From: DASSUW01 sp036257565
GTDB taxonomy: Bacteria; Actinomycetota; Thermoleophilia; Solirubrobacterales; Solirubrobacteraceae
Direction: 5' to 3'
DNA: 64,000 nucleotides
Assembly (NCBI GenBank): GCA_036257565.1
Contig: DATAFH010000047.1
Coordinates: 18,989-82,988, forward strand
Position numbers and translations under genes: made by a program. This document shows, in pieces, positions 53,119 to 63,866 of this stretch. Each line of letters begins with the position of its first letter. Position 1 is the first letter of the stretch. The notes beneath the pieces were generated by a model. It was not told the DNA's origin. It saw nothing but the letters and a program-made list of their open reading frames with translations, and searched no databases.

Positions 53119-53787
53119 ATGCCCACCGCCCTCATCACCGGCGCCTCCCGCGGCCTCGGCCTGGCGCTCGCCCGAGAGCTCGCGCGGCGCTCGTGGCGGC
53201 TGGTCATCGACGCGCGCGGCGCCGAGGAGCTCGAGGCCGCCCGTGCGGAGCTGAACGCGACGGCGCTGGCGGGCGACGTCTCCGACCCCGACCACCGGCG
53301 CGCGCTGATCCAAGCGGCCGGCCCGCGCATCGACCTGCTCATCAACAACGCGAGCGTGCTGGGCCCGAGCCCGCAGCCGGCGCTCGCGGACTACCCGCTC
53401 GATGTGCTCGAGCACGTCTACCGCATCAACGTCGTCGCCCCGCTCGCGCTCGTGCAGGCGGCGCTCCCCGCCATGCCGGCCGGCGCGACGGTCGTCAACG
53501 TGACCTCCGACGCGGGCGCCGAGGCGTACGAGGGCTGGGGCGGCTACGGCTCGTCGAAAGCCGCGCTCGAGCACCTCACGCGCACGCTCGCGGCCGAGCA
53601 CCCGGAGCTCCGGTTCCTCGCCGTCGACCCGGGCGACATGAACACCCGCCTGCACCAGGAGGCGTTCCCCGGCGAGGACATCTCCGACCGCCCGCCGCCG
53701 GAGGCGAGCGTCCCCGCGATCCTCGCCCTCGCCCTCGGCGACGCGCCGAGCGGGCGCTACCAGGCGTCGGCGGTGGTGACCGGATGA
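53119..53787 (+). CDS. Short-chain dehydrogenase/reductase
   Basis: A 222-aa classical-type SDR. Cofactor motif TGASRGLGLALARELA at 7-22; Asp in LVIDARG suggests NAD(H); NNAS replaces the usual NNAG; catalytic Ser in VNVTSDAGAEA and the Tyr/Lys in GYGSSKAAL. The C-terminal LAVDPGDMNTRLHQEAFPGE is like C-factor/csgA-related SDRs. The substrate is unknown. Coupled by an ATGA overlap to the QueA-like gene. Confidence 0.88.
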   Translation: MPTALITGASRGLGLALARELARRSWRLVIDARGAEELEAARAELNATALAGDVSDPDHRRALIQAAGPRIDLLINNASVLGPSPQPALADYPLDVLEHVYRINVVAPLALVQAALPAMPAGATVVNVTSDAGAEAYEGWGGYGSSKAALEHLTRTLAAEHPELRFLAVDPGDMNTRLHQEAFPGEDISDRPPPEASVPAILALALGDAPSGRYQASAVVTG

Positions 53788-54800
53788 GCGCCGCGCCGGC
53801 GTTCTTCGAGCTCCCCGAGCGCCTCGAGTCCGCCGAACCGCCGGCCCCCCGGGACGAGGTCCGCCTCCTCGCCGCCTCGCCGGCCGGCCTCCGGCACGCC
53901 GCCTTCCTCGACCTCCCCAGCCTTCTGGAACCCGGCGACCTCCTGGTCGTCAACGACTCCGCCACCCTCCCCGCCGCGCTCCCGCTTCCGGGCGGCCGCC
54001 GCCTCCATCTCTCGACGCCCCTGCCCAAGTGGGATGGCCCGTGGCCGGCGGATGGATTCGAGCGCTGGGTGGTCGAGCTCCGTGAGGGCGCCAGCCCCTA
54101 TCGCGGCGGGCGCGCCGGGGAGCGGCTGGGGCTGCCCGGCGGCGGCGAGGGCGAGCTGCTGGCGCCGTATCTCGGCGGGCGCCGACTGTGGGCGGCCCGC
54201 CTGCGGCTGCCGGAGCCGCTGCTCGACTACCTCGCCGCGCACGGCGAGCCGATCCGCTACCGCCACCTCCCCGAGCCGCGCCTGCTGGCCGACTTCCAGA
54301 CGATCTTCGCCGCCGAGCCCGGGAGCGCGGAGATGCCGAGCGCCGGCCGGCCGTTCAGCCGCCGCGTGCTCAACGCGCTCGGCGCGCGCGGCGTGGCGGT
54401 GGCCAGCCTCACCCTCCACACCGGCGTCTCCTCGCTCGAGCGAGGCGAGGCGCCGTACCCCGAGCGCATCCGCATGCCGCCCGAGACGGCGGCGGCCGTC
54501 AACGCGGCGCGGCGCGTGATCGCGGTCGGAACGACGGTCGTGCGCGCGCTGGAGACCGTCGCGCACCCCGACGGCACGGTCGCGCCGTTCGAGGGCTGGA
54601 CCCGGCTCATCGTCACCCCCGAGCGCGGCGTCCGAGCCGTCCACGGCCTGCTCACCGGCTGGCATGATCCCGACGCCAGCCACCTGCTCATGCTCGAGGC
54701 GATCGCCGGCCGCGACCTCGTCGAGCGCTCCTACGCCACCGCGCTCGACCACGGCTACCGCTGGCACGAGTTCGGCGACTCGCACCTCCTGCTGCCGTAG
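53784..54800 (+). CDS. QueA-like S-adenosylmethionine:tRNA ribosyltransferase-isomerase family protein
   Basis: A 338-aa protein of the QueA fold: LLEPGDLLVVNDSATLPAAL, then RYRHLPEPRLLADFQTIFA, then GVAVASLTLHTGVSSLE, AVGTTVVRALETVAHPDGTV, and GLLTGWHDPDASHLLMLEA. True QueA adds the SAM-derived ribosyl group to queuine-precursor tRNA and reads DYQTVF and LHVGxGTF at the matching places. Here DFQTIF and LHTGVSS differ, and no other queuosine gene is near. It is probably the actinobacterial QueA paralogue of unproven substrate. Followed directly by repeat copy B. Confidence 0.8.
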   Translation: MSAAPAFFELPERLESAEPPAPRDEVRLLAASPAGLRHAAFLDLPSLLEPGDLLVVNDSATLPAALPLPGGRRLHLSTPLPKWDGPWPADGFERWVVELREGASPYRGGRAGERLGLPGGGEGELLAPYLGGRRLWAARLRLPEPLLDYLAAHGEPIRYRHLPEPRLLADFQTIFAAEPGSAEMPSAGRPFSRRVLNALGARGVAVASLTLHTGVSSLERGEAPYPERIRMPPETAAAVNAARRVIAVGTTVVRALETVAHPDGTVAPFEGWTRLIVTPERGVRAVHGLLTGWHDPDASHLLMLEAIAGRDLVERSYATALDHGYRWHEFGDSHLLLP

Positions 54801-54852
54801 GGGGTGCCCAACGGGACATCGCCCAACACGGAATGGCCCATTGGGCGGGGCC
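54801..54852. repeat. Dispersed palindromic repeat, copy B (putative bidirectional terminator)
   Basis: Stem arms GCCCAACGGG (54806-54815) and CCCATTGGGC (54837-54846), 10 bp with one C-A mismatch. Nearly identical to 21920-21970, differing by one insertion and four substitutions, and placed identically: right after a plus-strand stop codon and just before a minus-strand one. Confidence 0.65.
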
Positions 54853-54866
54853 TCCGCCTGTTACGG

Positions 54867-55397
54867 CTACTCGCCGGCCATGCGCAGCGGCGTGCGCTCG
54901 AGCGGCTCGGCGAGCAGCATCTCCTTCGTGAAGATGAGGTCGCCGCGGTTGTAGTCGGACATCTCGTAGTCGTGCCCCATCGTGATCGCGTCGAACGGGC
55001 ACGCGACCTCGCAGTAGCCGCAGAAGATGCAGCGCGAGAGGTTGATCTCGTAGACGGCGGCGTAGCGCTCGCCCGCGCTCACGCGGTTCTCCGGCGTGTT
55101 CTCGGCCGCCACCACGCGGATGCAGTCCGCCGGGCAGGCGGCGGCGCACAGCGAGCAGCCCACGCACTTCTCCAGCCCCGTGTCCTCGAACCGGTGCAGC
55201 TTGTGGCGCCCGCGGAAGCGCGGGTAGACCGAGACCTTCTCCTCCGGGTACTGGATCGTCTTCGGGCCCTCGACCAGGCGCGCGAACGTCGTCTTCAACC
55301 CGCGCAGGGTCTCGCCGAACGCGCGGTACGTGCTGCGCGTCACCCCCGGTGGAGGCGAGCGCAGGACCTCGACGACGTCGTCGGGCTTGTAGGCCAT
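54867..55397 (-). CDS. nuoI: NADH-quinone oxidoreductase subunit I
   Basis: A 176-aa peripheral-arm subunit with two [4Fe-4S] clusters (N6a/N6b): CVGCSLCAAACPADC and CIFCGYCEVACPFDA, each a CxxCxxCxxxCP motif. Residues upstream (TIQYPEEKVSVYPRFRGRHK) are the conserved lead-in. Last gene of the nuoA-I half-operon; nuoJ, normally next, is 22 kb away. Start overlaps the nuoH stop. Confidence 0.96.
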   Translation of the reverse strand: MAYKPDDVVEVLRSPPPGVTRSTYRAFGETLRGLKTTFARLVEGPKTIQYPEEKVSVYPRFRGRHKLHRFEDTGLEKCVGCSLCAAACPADCIRVVAAENTPENRVSAGERYAAVYEINLSRCIFCGYCEVACPFDAITMGHDYEMSDYNRGDLIFTKEMLLAEPLERTPLRMAGE

Positions 55398-56422
55398 CAG
55401 TCGATCACCACCACCAGAATCGCGGTCACGAGCGCGTTCACGGTCGCCAGCGGCAGGAAGATCTTCCAGCCCAGGGACATGAGCTGGTCGTAGCGAAGCC
55501 GCGGCAGCGTCGCCCGCACCCAGATGTAGAAGAAGACGAGCGCCAACGTCTTGACGAGCACGACGATCGGGTCGACCCACGTCGGCGGGTCGACGATCGG
55601 CAGGTTCCAGCCGCCGAGGAAGATCGTGGCCGTGATCGCCGAGACGACGATGATGTTCAGGTACTCGGCCGCGAAGTACGCCGCGAAGCGCCCGCCGCCG
55701 TACTCGGTGTTGTACCCGCCGACCAGCTCGGCGTCGGCCTCCGGGAGGTCGAACGGCGGCCGGTTGGTCTCCGCGAACCCGGCGACGAGGAAGATCAGGA
55801 AGCCGACGAACTGCGGGATGAAGTACCACAGACTCGCCTGCGCCTCGACGATCTCGGTCAGCGACAGCGAGCCGGCCATCATGATCACGCCCACGAGCGA
55901 GAGCCCCTGGGCGACCTCGTAGGAGATGAGCTGGGCGGCGCCGCGCATGGCACCGAGGAACGAGTACTTCGAGCCCGACGCCCAGCCGCCGAGCATCAGC
56001 CCGTAGAACGCGATCGCGCCGAACGCGAACGCGTAGAGAATGCCCACCGACGGGTCGACGCCGTAGAGCCCGACGTCGGTGCCGAAGATGTCGACGGTGT
56101 CCGAGAACGGGATGATCGCCACCGTGGCCACCGCGGTGAGCATCGAGATCGCGGGGGCGAGCGCGAACAGCCAGGCGACCGACGTGCGCGGCCGGAACTG
56201 CTGCTTGAAGATCAGCTTCCCGATGTCGGCGATCGGCTGCATGATGCCCAGGACGCCGACCCGGTTCGGCCCGTAGCGGTGCTGGAAGCGGCCCAGCAGC
56301 TTGCGTTCGGCGAGCAGCGCGACCGGCACGAGCTGGAAGACCACGGCGAAGATGACCAGCCCCTTCAGGAGCTGGATCCACCAGGCCTCGTAGTAGCCGA
56401 CCTCGGCGAACACCGGGGTCAT
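55397..56422 (-). CDS. nuoH: NADH-quinone oxidoreductase subunit H
   Basis: A 341-aa membrane subunit joining the peripheral and membrane arms and lining the quinone site, with eight or nine helices. Conserved loops: AERKLLGRFQHRYGPNRVG and AETNRPPFDLPEADAELVGG with acidic residues of the E channel, then YNTEYGGGRFAAYFAAEYLN. Normal length. ATGA overlap with nuoG. Confidence 0.96.
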   Translation of the reverse strand: MTPVFAEVGYYEAWWIQLLKGLVIFAVVFQLVPVALLAERKLLGRFQHRYGPNRVGVLGIMQPIADIGKLIFKQQFRPRTSVAWLFALAPAISMLTAVATVAIIPFSDTVDIFGTDVGLYGVDPSVGILYAFAFGAIAFYGLMLGGWASGSKYSFLGAMRGAAQLISYEVAQGLSLVGVIMMAGSLSLTEIVEAQASLWYFIPQFVGFLIFLVAGFAETNRPPFDLPEADAELVGGYNTEYGGGRFAAYFAAEYLNIIVVSAITATIFLGGWNLPIVDPPTWVDPIVVLVKTLALVFFYIWVRATLPRLRYDQLMSLGWKIFLPLATVNALVTAILVVVID

Positions 56423-58925
56423 AGCTGCGGCTCCAGCTCACGCTCGCGCACGCGGCGCACCTCGACCAGCGGCTCGGTCAGCGTGTTGGCCGGCTCGTCG
56501 GTCACGCCCTCGGCGACGAAGACCGACCCGGGCGGCACGGCGGCGCGCAGCTTCGCCGTGCCGCGGATGCGCGTGCCGTTCGCGCTCACCTCGACCCGGT
56601 CGCCCTCGTTGATCCCGAGCGCCTCGGCGTCCTGCGGGCAGAGCTCGGCGACCTGCCTGGGGCGCAGGAAGTGCAGCGCGGGGGAGACGTCGACGTCCTT
56701 CGACGCCCACAGGCTGCGGAAGGTCCCGAGCCGGAGGGCGCCTTCACGCGCCGCCGGCCCCGCGGCCGGCACCTCGAGCCGCGCCACCTCCGTCGGTGCG
56801 TCCCACTCCGCGTTGAGCTCCGGCCACCGGATCCCGCGGCCCCCGATCTCGTCGAGCGTCAGCCCGCCGTAGAACGGCACGGCCTCGAACAGCTGCGATG
56901 ACGCCATGGCCCCCGTGAGCGCCCGCAGGTCGAGCCCCAGGTCGCGTGCCACATCGGCGATCACCTGCCAGAGCGGCCGCACGCCGCTGCCCGGGAGGCC
57001 GGTCGCGCCCTTCGGCCGCCCGATCGCGGGCCGCAGGCGCTGCACCCGCCCGTCGAGGTTCGTGAGCGTGCCCTCCTTCTCCGGGTAGGCCTCGCCCGGG
57101 AACACCACGTCCGCGTACTCGCGCACGGTGTCGGTGAGAAGCGTCTCCACCGCGATCACGACCTGGGCGGTGCCGAGCGCCGACTCCCACAGCGGGCGGT
57201 CCGGGTGGAAGCGCACGGGGTCGGCGTAGTTGAGCCACACCGTCGACAGCTCGCCGCTCGCCAGCCCCTCGGCGATGCCGCGCGCGTCGCGGGCGGCCGC
57301 CGCCAGCGTCGCGAAGCCCGGCCCGTGACCGGGCGCGAAGCCCGCCTCGCGCATCCCGCGCGCGTTGGGGACCGACGGCACCTCGAGCAGCCCGGCGCCG
57401 TCGCGGCCGGCGAGCTCGAGCCGGGCCGCGAGGTTGAGCAGCGCCCGGGCGCCCTGCCCCCGCAGCGCGCGCTCGCCGTAGACGATCACGAGGTCGTCGC
57501 CGGCGTCGCGCAGCCACGCCGCCAGGTCGCGCACGGCCTGGGCGTTGGAGCCCGCCGCCGTCGACGCGCCGCCGAGGTTGCCGTCGTCGCCGGACAGCGC
57601 GGCGTCGAGCGCCACGAGCAGCCCTTCGGCGCCGCCCGGGGCGAGCCGCATCACGGACGCGGCCTGCGCGTCGAGCGCCGTCGGCCGCGCGCTCGCCACG
57701 GCAAGCTGGACGTGGTGGCGGCGGATCCCCTTGCGGATCCGTAGGTCGAGCACCGGGGCCTCGTCGATCGGGTCGCACTCGAGCAGCAGCACGGCGTGCG
57801 CGAACTCGAGGTCGGGGATCGTGGCCTGCAGCGCGGGGTCCGCCAGCGCGCGCGCCGCGTCAAGCGGCAGCTCGCCGTGCGGGCGCGAGGCCAGGTGGCC
57901 GGAGCCCAGGCCCTCGCGGAACAGCCGTTGGAGGAGATATGCCTCCTCGTTGGTGGTCTCCCCGTCCGCCAACGCCGCCGAGCGCGCGCCCGCCTTCTTG
58001 AGCGCCGCAGTCGCGGCGCCCAGCGCCTTCTCCCACGAGGCCGGCATCAGCTCGGTCCCCTCGCGCACGAGCGGCTGCACGATCCGCTCGTCGACGTGCA
58101 CGGCCTGGTAGCCGAAGCGCGTGCGGTCGTCAAGCCAGCCGTCGTCGACCCCCTCGTGGTCGCGCGCCAGCACGCGCATGACGCGCTCGTCGCGCACGGT
58201 CAGCTCGACGTTGCAGTGCGTCGCGTCGGTCGGCGCGACCGTTCCCGCTCCCTCGATGTCCCACGGCCGCGCCCGGAAGCGATAGGCGCGCGAGGTGAGC
58301 GCCCCCACCGGGCACAGCTCGATGATGTTCCCCGAGAACGGCGCGACGTAGGGGTGGCCGTCGAAGGTGCCGACATACGAGTGCGCGCCGCGCTCGAGCA
58401 GGATCAGCTGGTAGTCCTCGCTGAGCTCCTGCGAGAACCGCACGCAGCGGTAGCAGAGGATGCAGCGCTCGCGGTCGATGGCGATCAGCGGCGACAGCTC
58501 GAGCGGCTTCTTGAAGTGCCGCTTGGGCTCGATGAAGCGCGACGTGCCGGGTCCCCAGCCGTAGGTGATGTCCTGCAGCGGGCACTCGCCGCCCTTGTCG
58601 CAGACCGGGCAGTCGAGCGGGTGGTTGATGAGCAGGAACTCGACCACCGCGCGCTGGGCGTCGTGCACCCGCTGCGTCTGCGTGTGGACGACCATGCCGT
58701 CCTTGACCGGGGTCGAGCACGCAGTCTGGAGCTTGGGGATGCCCTCGATCTCCACGAGGCACATCCGGCACGCGCCGACGGGCTGGCCGAGCTTGGGCTC
58801 GTAGCAGAAGACCGGGATCTCGACGTCGCCGTACTTCGCGCCGTCGACGAGCATCACGCCGTCTGGGGCCTGGACCTCGAGGCCGTCGACCGTGAAGGTC
58901 ACCCAGTGCTCGGCGGGGCGCGGCA

Positions 58926-58926
<1 letters not shown>
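56419..58926 (-). CDS. nuoG: NADH-quinone oxidoreductase subunit G
   Basis: An 835-aa peripheral-arm subunit. N-terminal [2Fe-2S] N1b cysteines (PVFCYEP, GACRMC, TACSTP), the His-ligated cluster N5 and N4 region (LDCPVCDKGGECPLQD; CILCYRCVRF; ELCPVGALTS), then a molybdopterin-oxidoreductase-like domain without cofactor. The four-cysteine motif for the extra cluster N7, where present (CxxCxxxC...C), is lost: that region reads TVAPTDATHCNVELTV with a single Cys and WLDDRTRFGY. ATG start at 58926 overlaps nuoF. Confidence 0.95.
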
Positions 58927-60287
<1,361 letters not shown>

Positions 60288-60294
60288 CTAGTCG

Positions 60295-60990
60295 TTACCT
60301 CCGCGGATCATCCGGACCCGCGTCCTGAGATGGACGTCGGGCATCCGGCCCGCCGAGAGTCTGCTCGCGCCAGTACTCGATGGCGATCTTGCGGCGCTTG
60401 AGCTGCTTGTCGGGCAGCACCTCGCGACCGGCCTTCACGTCGTCGACGATGCGCGCGCAATCCGTCTCCTCGAGCGGGCCGACGTACTCCCCGTCCACGG
60501 ACGCCATCGGCGCGATGTCGCACGCCCCCAGGCACTCGAACGGCTTCACGTGGAAGTCGGGATCGCGGCCGGCGGCCTCCACCATCGCCTCGTGGATGCG
60601 GTCCGCGCCCAGCAGAGAGCATGAGATGTTCGTGCACACGAACACGTCGTGACGGCCCTTCGGCGTGGTCGAGAACATGTCGTAGAACGTCGCCACGGCG
60701 GTCAGGTACGCCGGCGTCAGGCGCATCACGCACGCCGCCTGCTCGATCGCCGTCGGCGAGCACCAGCCGTGCTCGCGCTGGACGATGTGCAGGGCGGGGA
60801 TGGCCGCCGAGCGGAAGTCCGGGTACTTGGCCATCTGCGCCTCGATCTCGGCGCGGATGTGCTCGGGCACCGGCGTGGTCGCGGGGTCAGGGATGACCGC
60901 CGGGTCCTTCGAGAGGTCGGCGGCGTCGTCCCACCCCGGGACGCGTGAGCCGTGGGCGAAGCGGCGGACCTGGCTCGGATCGATCGCCAT
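60295..60990 (-). CDS. nuoE: NADH-quinone oxidoreductase subunit E
   Basis: A 231-aa subunit with a thioredoxin-like fold carrying [2Fe-2S] cluster N1a: C119, C124 (VCTNISCSLLG) and C153, C157 (ECLGACDIAP). It is longer than usual (about 165-180 aa): about 40 extra N-terminal residues (MAIDPSQVRRFAHGSRVPGW onwards) and a ~25-residue C-terminal tail. An ATG later in the sequence would remove the extension, but the ATG at 60990 overlaps the nuoD stop, fitting the operon pattern. Confidence 0.94.
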   Translation of the reverse strand: MAIDPSQVRRFAHGSRVPGWDDAADLSKDPAVIPDPATTPVPEHIRAEIEAQMAKYPDFRSAAIPALHIVQREHGWCSPTAIEQAACVMRLTPAYLTAVATFYDMFSTTPKGRHDVFVCTNISCSLLGADRIHEAMVEAAGRDPDFHVKPFECLGACDIAPMASVDGEYVGPLEETDCARIVDDVKAGREVLPDKQLKRRKIAIEYWREQTLGGPDARRPSQDAGPDDPRR

Positions 60991-62255
60991 CAGCGGTCGA
61001 TCCCTCCCATGATCGGGTCGAGCATCGCCAGCGTGGCGATCAGGTCGGCGATGTAGACGTCCTGCACCATCGGCCGCGTGGCCTGCAGGTTCACGAACGA
61101 GGGGTCGCGCATGTGCACGCGCGCCGGCTTGGACGAGCCGTCGGCGCGCACGAAGCAGCCGAGCTCGCCGCGCGGCGACTCGATCGGGTAGTACGCCTCC
61201 CCCGGCGGCACGCGGAAGCCCTCGGTGACGAGTTTGAAGTGGTGGATCAGCGCCTCCATCGAGGTCGCCAGCTCGTGGCGCGGCGGCAGGACGTACTTGC
61301 GGTTGTCGGAGATGTACGGCCCGTCGGGCAGCCCGTCGAGCGCCTGCTCGACGATCTTGACGGACTCCTTGATCTCCTGGCAGCGCACCGCGAAGCGGTC
61401 GTAGTTGTCGCCGACCGTGCCGACCGGGATCCCGAAGTCGAACTCGTCGTAGCTCGAGTAGGGGTCGGCCTTACGCAGGTCCCACGGGTTGCCGGCGGCG
61501 CGCAGCAGCGGGCCCGTGACGCCGAGGCCGAGCAGCGTCTCCTCGTCGAGCGCCGCCACGCCGCGCAGGCGCTGGAGCACGATCTCGTTCTTGGCCAGCA
61601 GCGCGAGGAACTGGTCCACGCGGCCCGGCATGTCCGACGTGAACTCGCGGACCTTGGCGGCGAAGCCGGTCGGGATGTCCTCCATCACGCCGCCGACCTG
61701 GATGTAGCGCGTGTGCATGCGCTGGCCCGACGACATCTCGAACAGGTCGAGGATCGTCTCGCGGTCGCGGAAGCAGTACCAGAACATCGAGATCGCGCCG
61801 AGATCGAGCGCGCTCGTCCCGAGCCAGACGAGGTGGGACATGATGCGGTTGAGCTCCAAGTGGAGCACCCGCAGGTACTGCGCGCGGCGCGGGATCTCGA
61901 GCTCGAGCAGCGTCTCCACGGCCCCGCAGAACGCCATCGCGTTGAAGTAGTACGCCAGGTAGTCCATCCGCTCGACGACCGGGATCGCCTTCCAGTACGC
62001 CTTGTCCTCGGCCGTCTTCTCGATACCCGTGTGCAGGTAGCCGATGACCGGCTTGATGTCGCGCACCACCTCGCCCTCGAGCGTGGTGAGCAGGCGCAGC
62101 ACCCCGTGCGTGGCGGGGTGGTGCGGCCCGAGGTTGAGCGTCAGCAGCTCCTGCTCGGCCCCGTGCGAGATGTGCGAGAGCTCGTGCGAGTCCTCCATCT
62201 CCCGGTAGGGGATGGTCGGCGCCATCGGCCGGGGAGACTCGACGTCGCCGCTCAT
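60990..62255 (-). CDS. nuoD: NADH-quinone oxidoreductase subunit D
   Basis: A 421-aa 49-kDa-type subunit forming the quinone cavity with NuoB. Motifs LNLGPHHPATHGVLRLL with the quinone-binding His, YLHTGIEKTAEDKAYWK, RIMSHLVWLGTSALDLGA, and the C-terminal VYIADLIATLAMLDPIMGG. It descends from hydrogenase large subunits but lacks the NiFe cysteines. The frame continues upstream through nuoC; ATG 62255 (MSGDVESPRP) overlaps the nuoC stop and matches the family start. Confidence 0.96.
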   Translation of the reverse strand: MSGDVESPRPMAPTIPYREMEDSHELSHISHGAEQELLTLNLGPHHPATHGVLRLLTTLEGEVVRDIKPVIGYLHTGIEKTAEDKAYWKAIPVVERMDYLAYYFNAMAFCGAVETLLELEIPRRAQYLRVLHLELNRIMSHLVWLGTSALDLGAISMFWYCFRDRETILDLFEMSSGQRMHTRYIQVGGVMEDIPTGFAAKVREFTSDMPGRVDQFLALLAKNEIVLQRLRGVAALDEETLLGLGVTGPLLRAAGNPWDLRKADPYSSYDEFDFGIPVGTVGDNYDRFAVRCQEIKESVKIVEQALDGLPDGPYISDNRKYVLPPRHELATSMEALIHHFKLVTEGFRVPPGEAYYPIESPRGELGCFVRADGSSKPARVHMRDPSFVNLQATRPMVQDVYIADLIATLAMLDPIMGGIDR

Positions 62256-62764
62256 TGCGTGTACCTCGGGAAGCGCGTCTCGTTGTGGGTGAAGAGGACC
62301 GGCTCGCCGCCGATCGGGAAGTCGCGGCGCTGCGGGTGGCCCTCGTAGTCCTCGGGCATGAGGATGCGGCGGAGGTCCGGGTGACCCTCGAAGACCACGC
62401 CGAACATGTCGTAGACCTCGCGCTCCTGATGGTCGGCGGTCGGCCACTCCGGCGTGACCGACGGGACCGTCGGCTCGTCGATCGGCACGCGCAGCCGCAC
62501 CGTGATGCGGTCGACCTCGCGCATGTCGAGCATCTCGTACTGCACGCCCAGGCGCGGCTCCTCGGGGTAGTAGTCGAGGCCGTGCACGCTGGCGAGGAAG
62601 CCGAAGCCGCGCTCGCGCAGGAAGCTCAGTGCCTCGCGCACGCGCGCGGGCGTGATGTCGAGCGCCGCCTTGCCTCGGAAGTGCAGCGTGCCGAGGACGA
62701 GCTCGTCGCCGTGCGCCTCGCGCAGGTCCTGGGCGAGCAGCTCCAGGCCGGTGGCGTCAGGCAC
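62252..62764 (-). CDS. nuoC: NADH-quinone oxidoreductase subunit C
   Basis: A 170-aa 30-kDa-type subunit. The signature EREVYDMFGVVFEGHPDLRR followed by ILMPEDYEGHPQRRDFPIGG is diagnostic. Not fused to NuoD, unlike in E. coli. Overlaps nuoB by 8 bp. Confidence 0.95.
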   Translation of the reverse strand: MPDATGLELLAQDLREAHGDELVLGTLHFRGKAALDITPARVREALSFLRERGFGFLASVHGLDYYPEEPRLGVQYEMLDMREVDRITVRLRVPIDEPTVPSVTPEWPTADHQEREVYDMFGVVFEGHPDLRRILMPEDYEGHPQRRDFPIGGEPVLFTHNETRFPRYTQ

Positions 62765-63446
62765 TGGTGCCCATTCGGCCGCCGCCGGAGACGCCGATCG
62801 CGTGGCCGGCCGCCGCGTCGAGGTCCAGCTGCGACTCGACGAACTCCTCCGTGCCGCGGCCGCCGTAGCGCGTGCGCCAGCTCAGGTCCGGCTTGGCGAG
62901 GATCATCGCGCGCAGCTTGATGATCCCGTGCATCAGCGCCTCGGGGCGCGGCGGGCAGCCGGGGACGTGGATGTCGACCGGCATGAACTTGTCGGCCGGC
63001 ACGACCGCGTAGTTGTTGAAGACGCCCATGGACGACGAGCAGGCGCCCATCGCGATCGCCCACCTTGGCTCGAGCATCTGGTCGTACACGCGCCGCACGA
63101 CCGGCGCCATCTTGATCGAGACGCGGCCGGACAGGATCAACAGGTCCGCCTGCCGGGGGGAGGCGCGGAACGCCTCGCCGCCGAAGCGGGCGACGTCCAC
63201 GCGCGCGCCGACGAACGACATCATCTCGATCGCGCAGCAGGCGAGCCCGAAGGTCGCCGGGAAGATCGCGTTGGCGGCGGCCCAGTTGCCGGCCCGCTCG
63301 AGCGTCGTCGTGAGGATGCTCTCCTCGACGTGCTTCTCGAGCTCGGGGCCCTCGAGCTCGCCCTTGAGCATCTGGCGGGCGGTGAGCTGGCGGGCGCGGA
63401 ACTCCGCCTTCTCGCCCGATCCGAGCCGCTGGCGGGTCACCTCCAT
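62757..63446 (-). CDS. nuoB: NADH-quinone oxidoreductase subunit B
   Basis: A 229-aa subunit holding cluster N2, which reduces quinone. Ligands C70 and C71 (GLACCAIEMM), C136 (GACSSSMGVFNN) and C164 (VPGCPPRPEAL). The GACSSSMG sequence differs slightly from the commoner GACASSGG. About 40 N-terminal residues are charged and variable. Start ATG 63446 (MEVTRQRLGSG) overlaps the nuoA 3' end by 10 bp. Confidence 0.95.
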   Translation of the reverse strand: MEVTRQRLGSGEKAEFRARQLTARQMLKGELEGPELEKHVEESILTTTLERAGNWAAANAIFPATFGLACCAIEMMSFVGARVDVARFGGEAFRASPRQADLLILSGRVSIKMAPVVRRVYDQMLEPRWAIAMGACSSSMGVFNNYAVVPADKFMPVDIHVPGCPPRPEALMHGIIKLRAMILAKPDLSWRTRYGGRGTEEFVESQLDLDAAAGHAIGVSGGGRMGTSA

Positions 63447-63796
63447 TCGAGCGCTCCTCTCCGCCACACGTAGACGAACGCGATGGCCAGCAGGACGATG
63501 AAAACGATGGTCTCGATCAACGCGAAGGTGCCGAAGGCGTCGAGCTGGATGGCCACCGGGTACAGGAAGATGACCTCGATGTCGAACAGGATGAAGAGCA
63601 TCGCGATTAGGTAGAAGCTGATCCCGAAGCGGAAGTTCTGCTTGACGTCGGAGGGCAGGCCGCACTCGTAGGGATCCGTCGTCGCCGGCCGCCGGCGCAC
63701 GTTCGGTCCGAGGAGGCTGTTGAGCCAAGCGAAGACCAGACCCAGGATCGCGCCCAGCCCGACGAAGACGAGTGCTGGAAGGTAGGACCTGATCAC
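63437..63796 (-). CDS. nuoA: NADH-quinone oxidoreductase subunit A
   Basis: A 119-aa membrane subunit with three helices and the TM1-2 loop TDPYECGLPSDVKQNF, whose Cys is characteristic of ND3/NuoA, followed by FILFDIEVIFLYPVAI with conserved acidic residues. First gene of nuoA-I. GTG start at 63796; TAGAAA lies 9 nt upstream on the minus strand as a weak -10 candidate, and the ~70 bp between it and the next gene is the only plausible site for the operon promoter. Confidence 0.95.
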   Translation of the reverse strand: MIRSYLPALVFVGLGAILGLVFAWLNSLLGPNVRRRPATTDPYECGLPSDVKQNFRFGISFYLIAMLFILFDIEVIFLYPVAIQLDAFGTFALIETIVFIVLLAIAFVYVWRRGALEWR

Positions 63797-63866
63797 CGCA
63801 GATGATTTCTAGCAGCTTGTGCGGGTCTGTTACTTAGTGGCAATTCGTACGTCCCGCGGCACTGTG

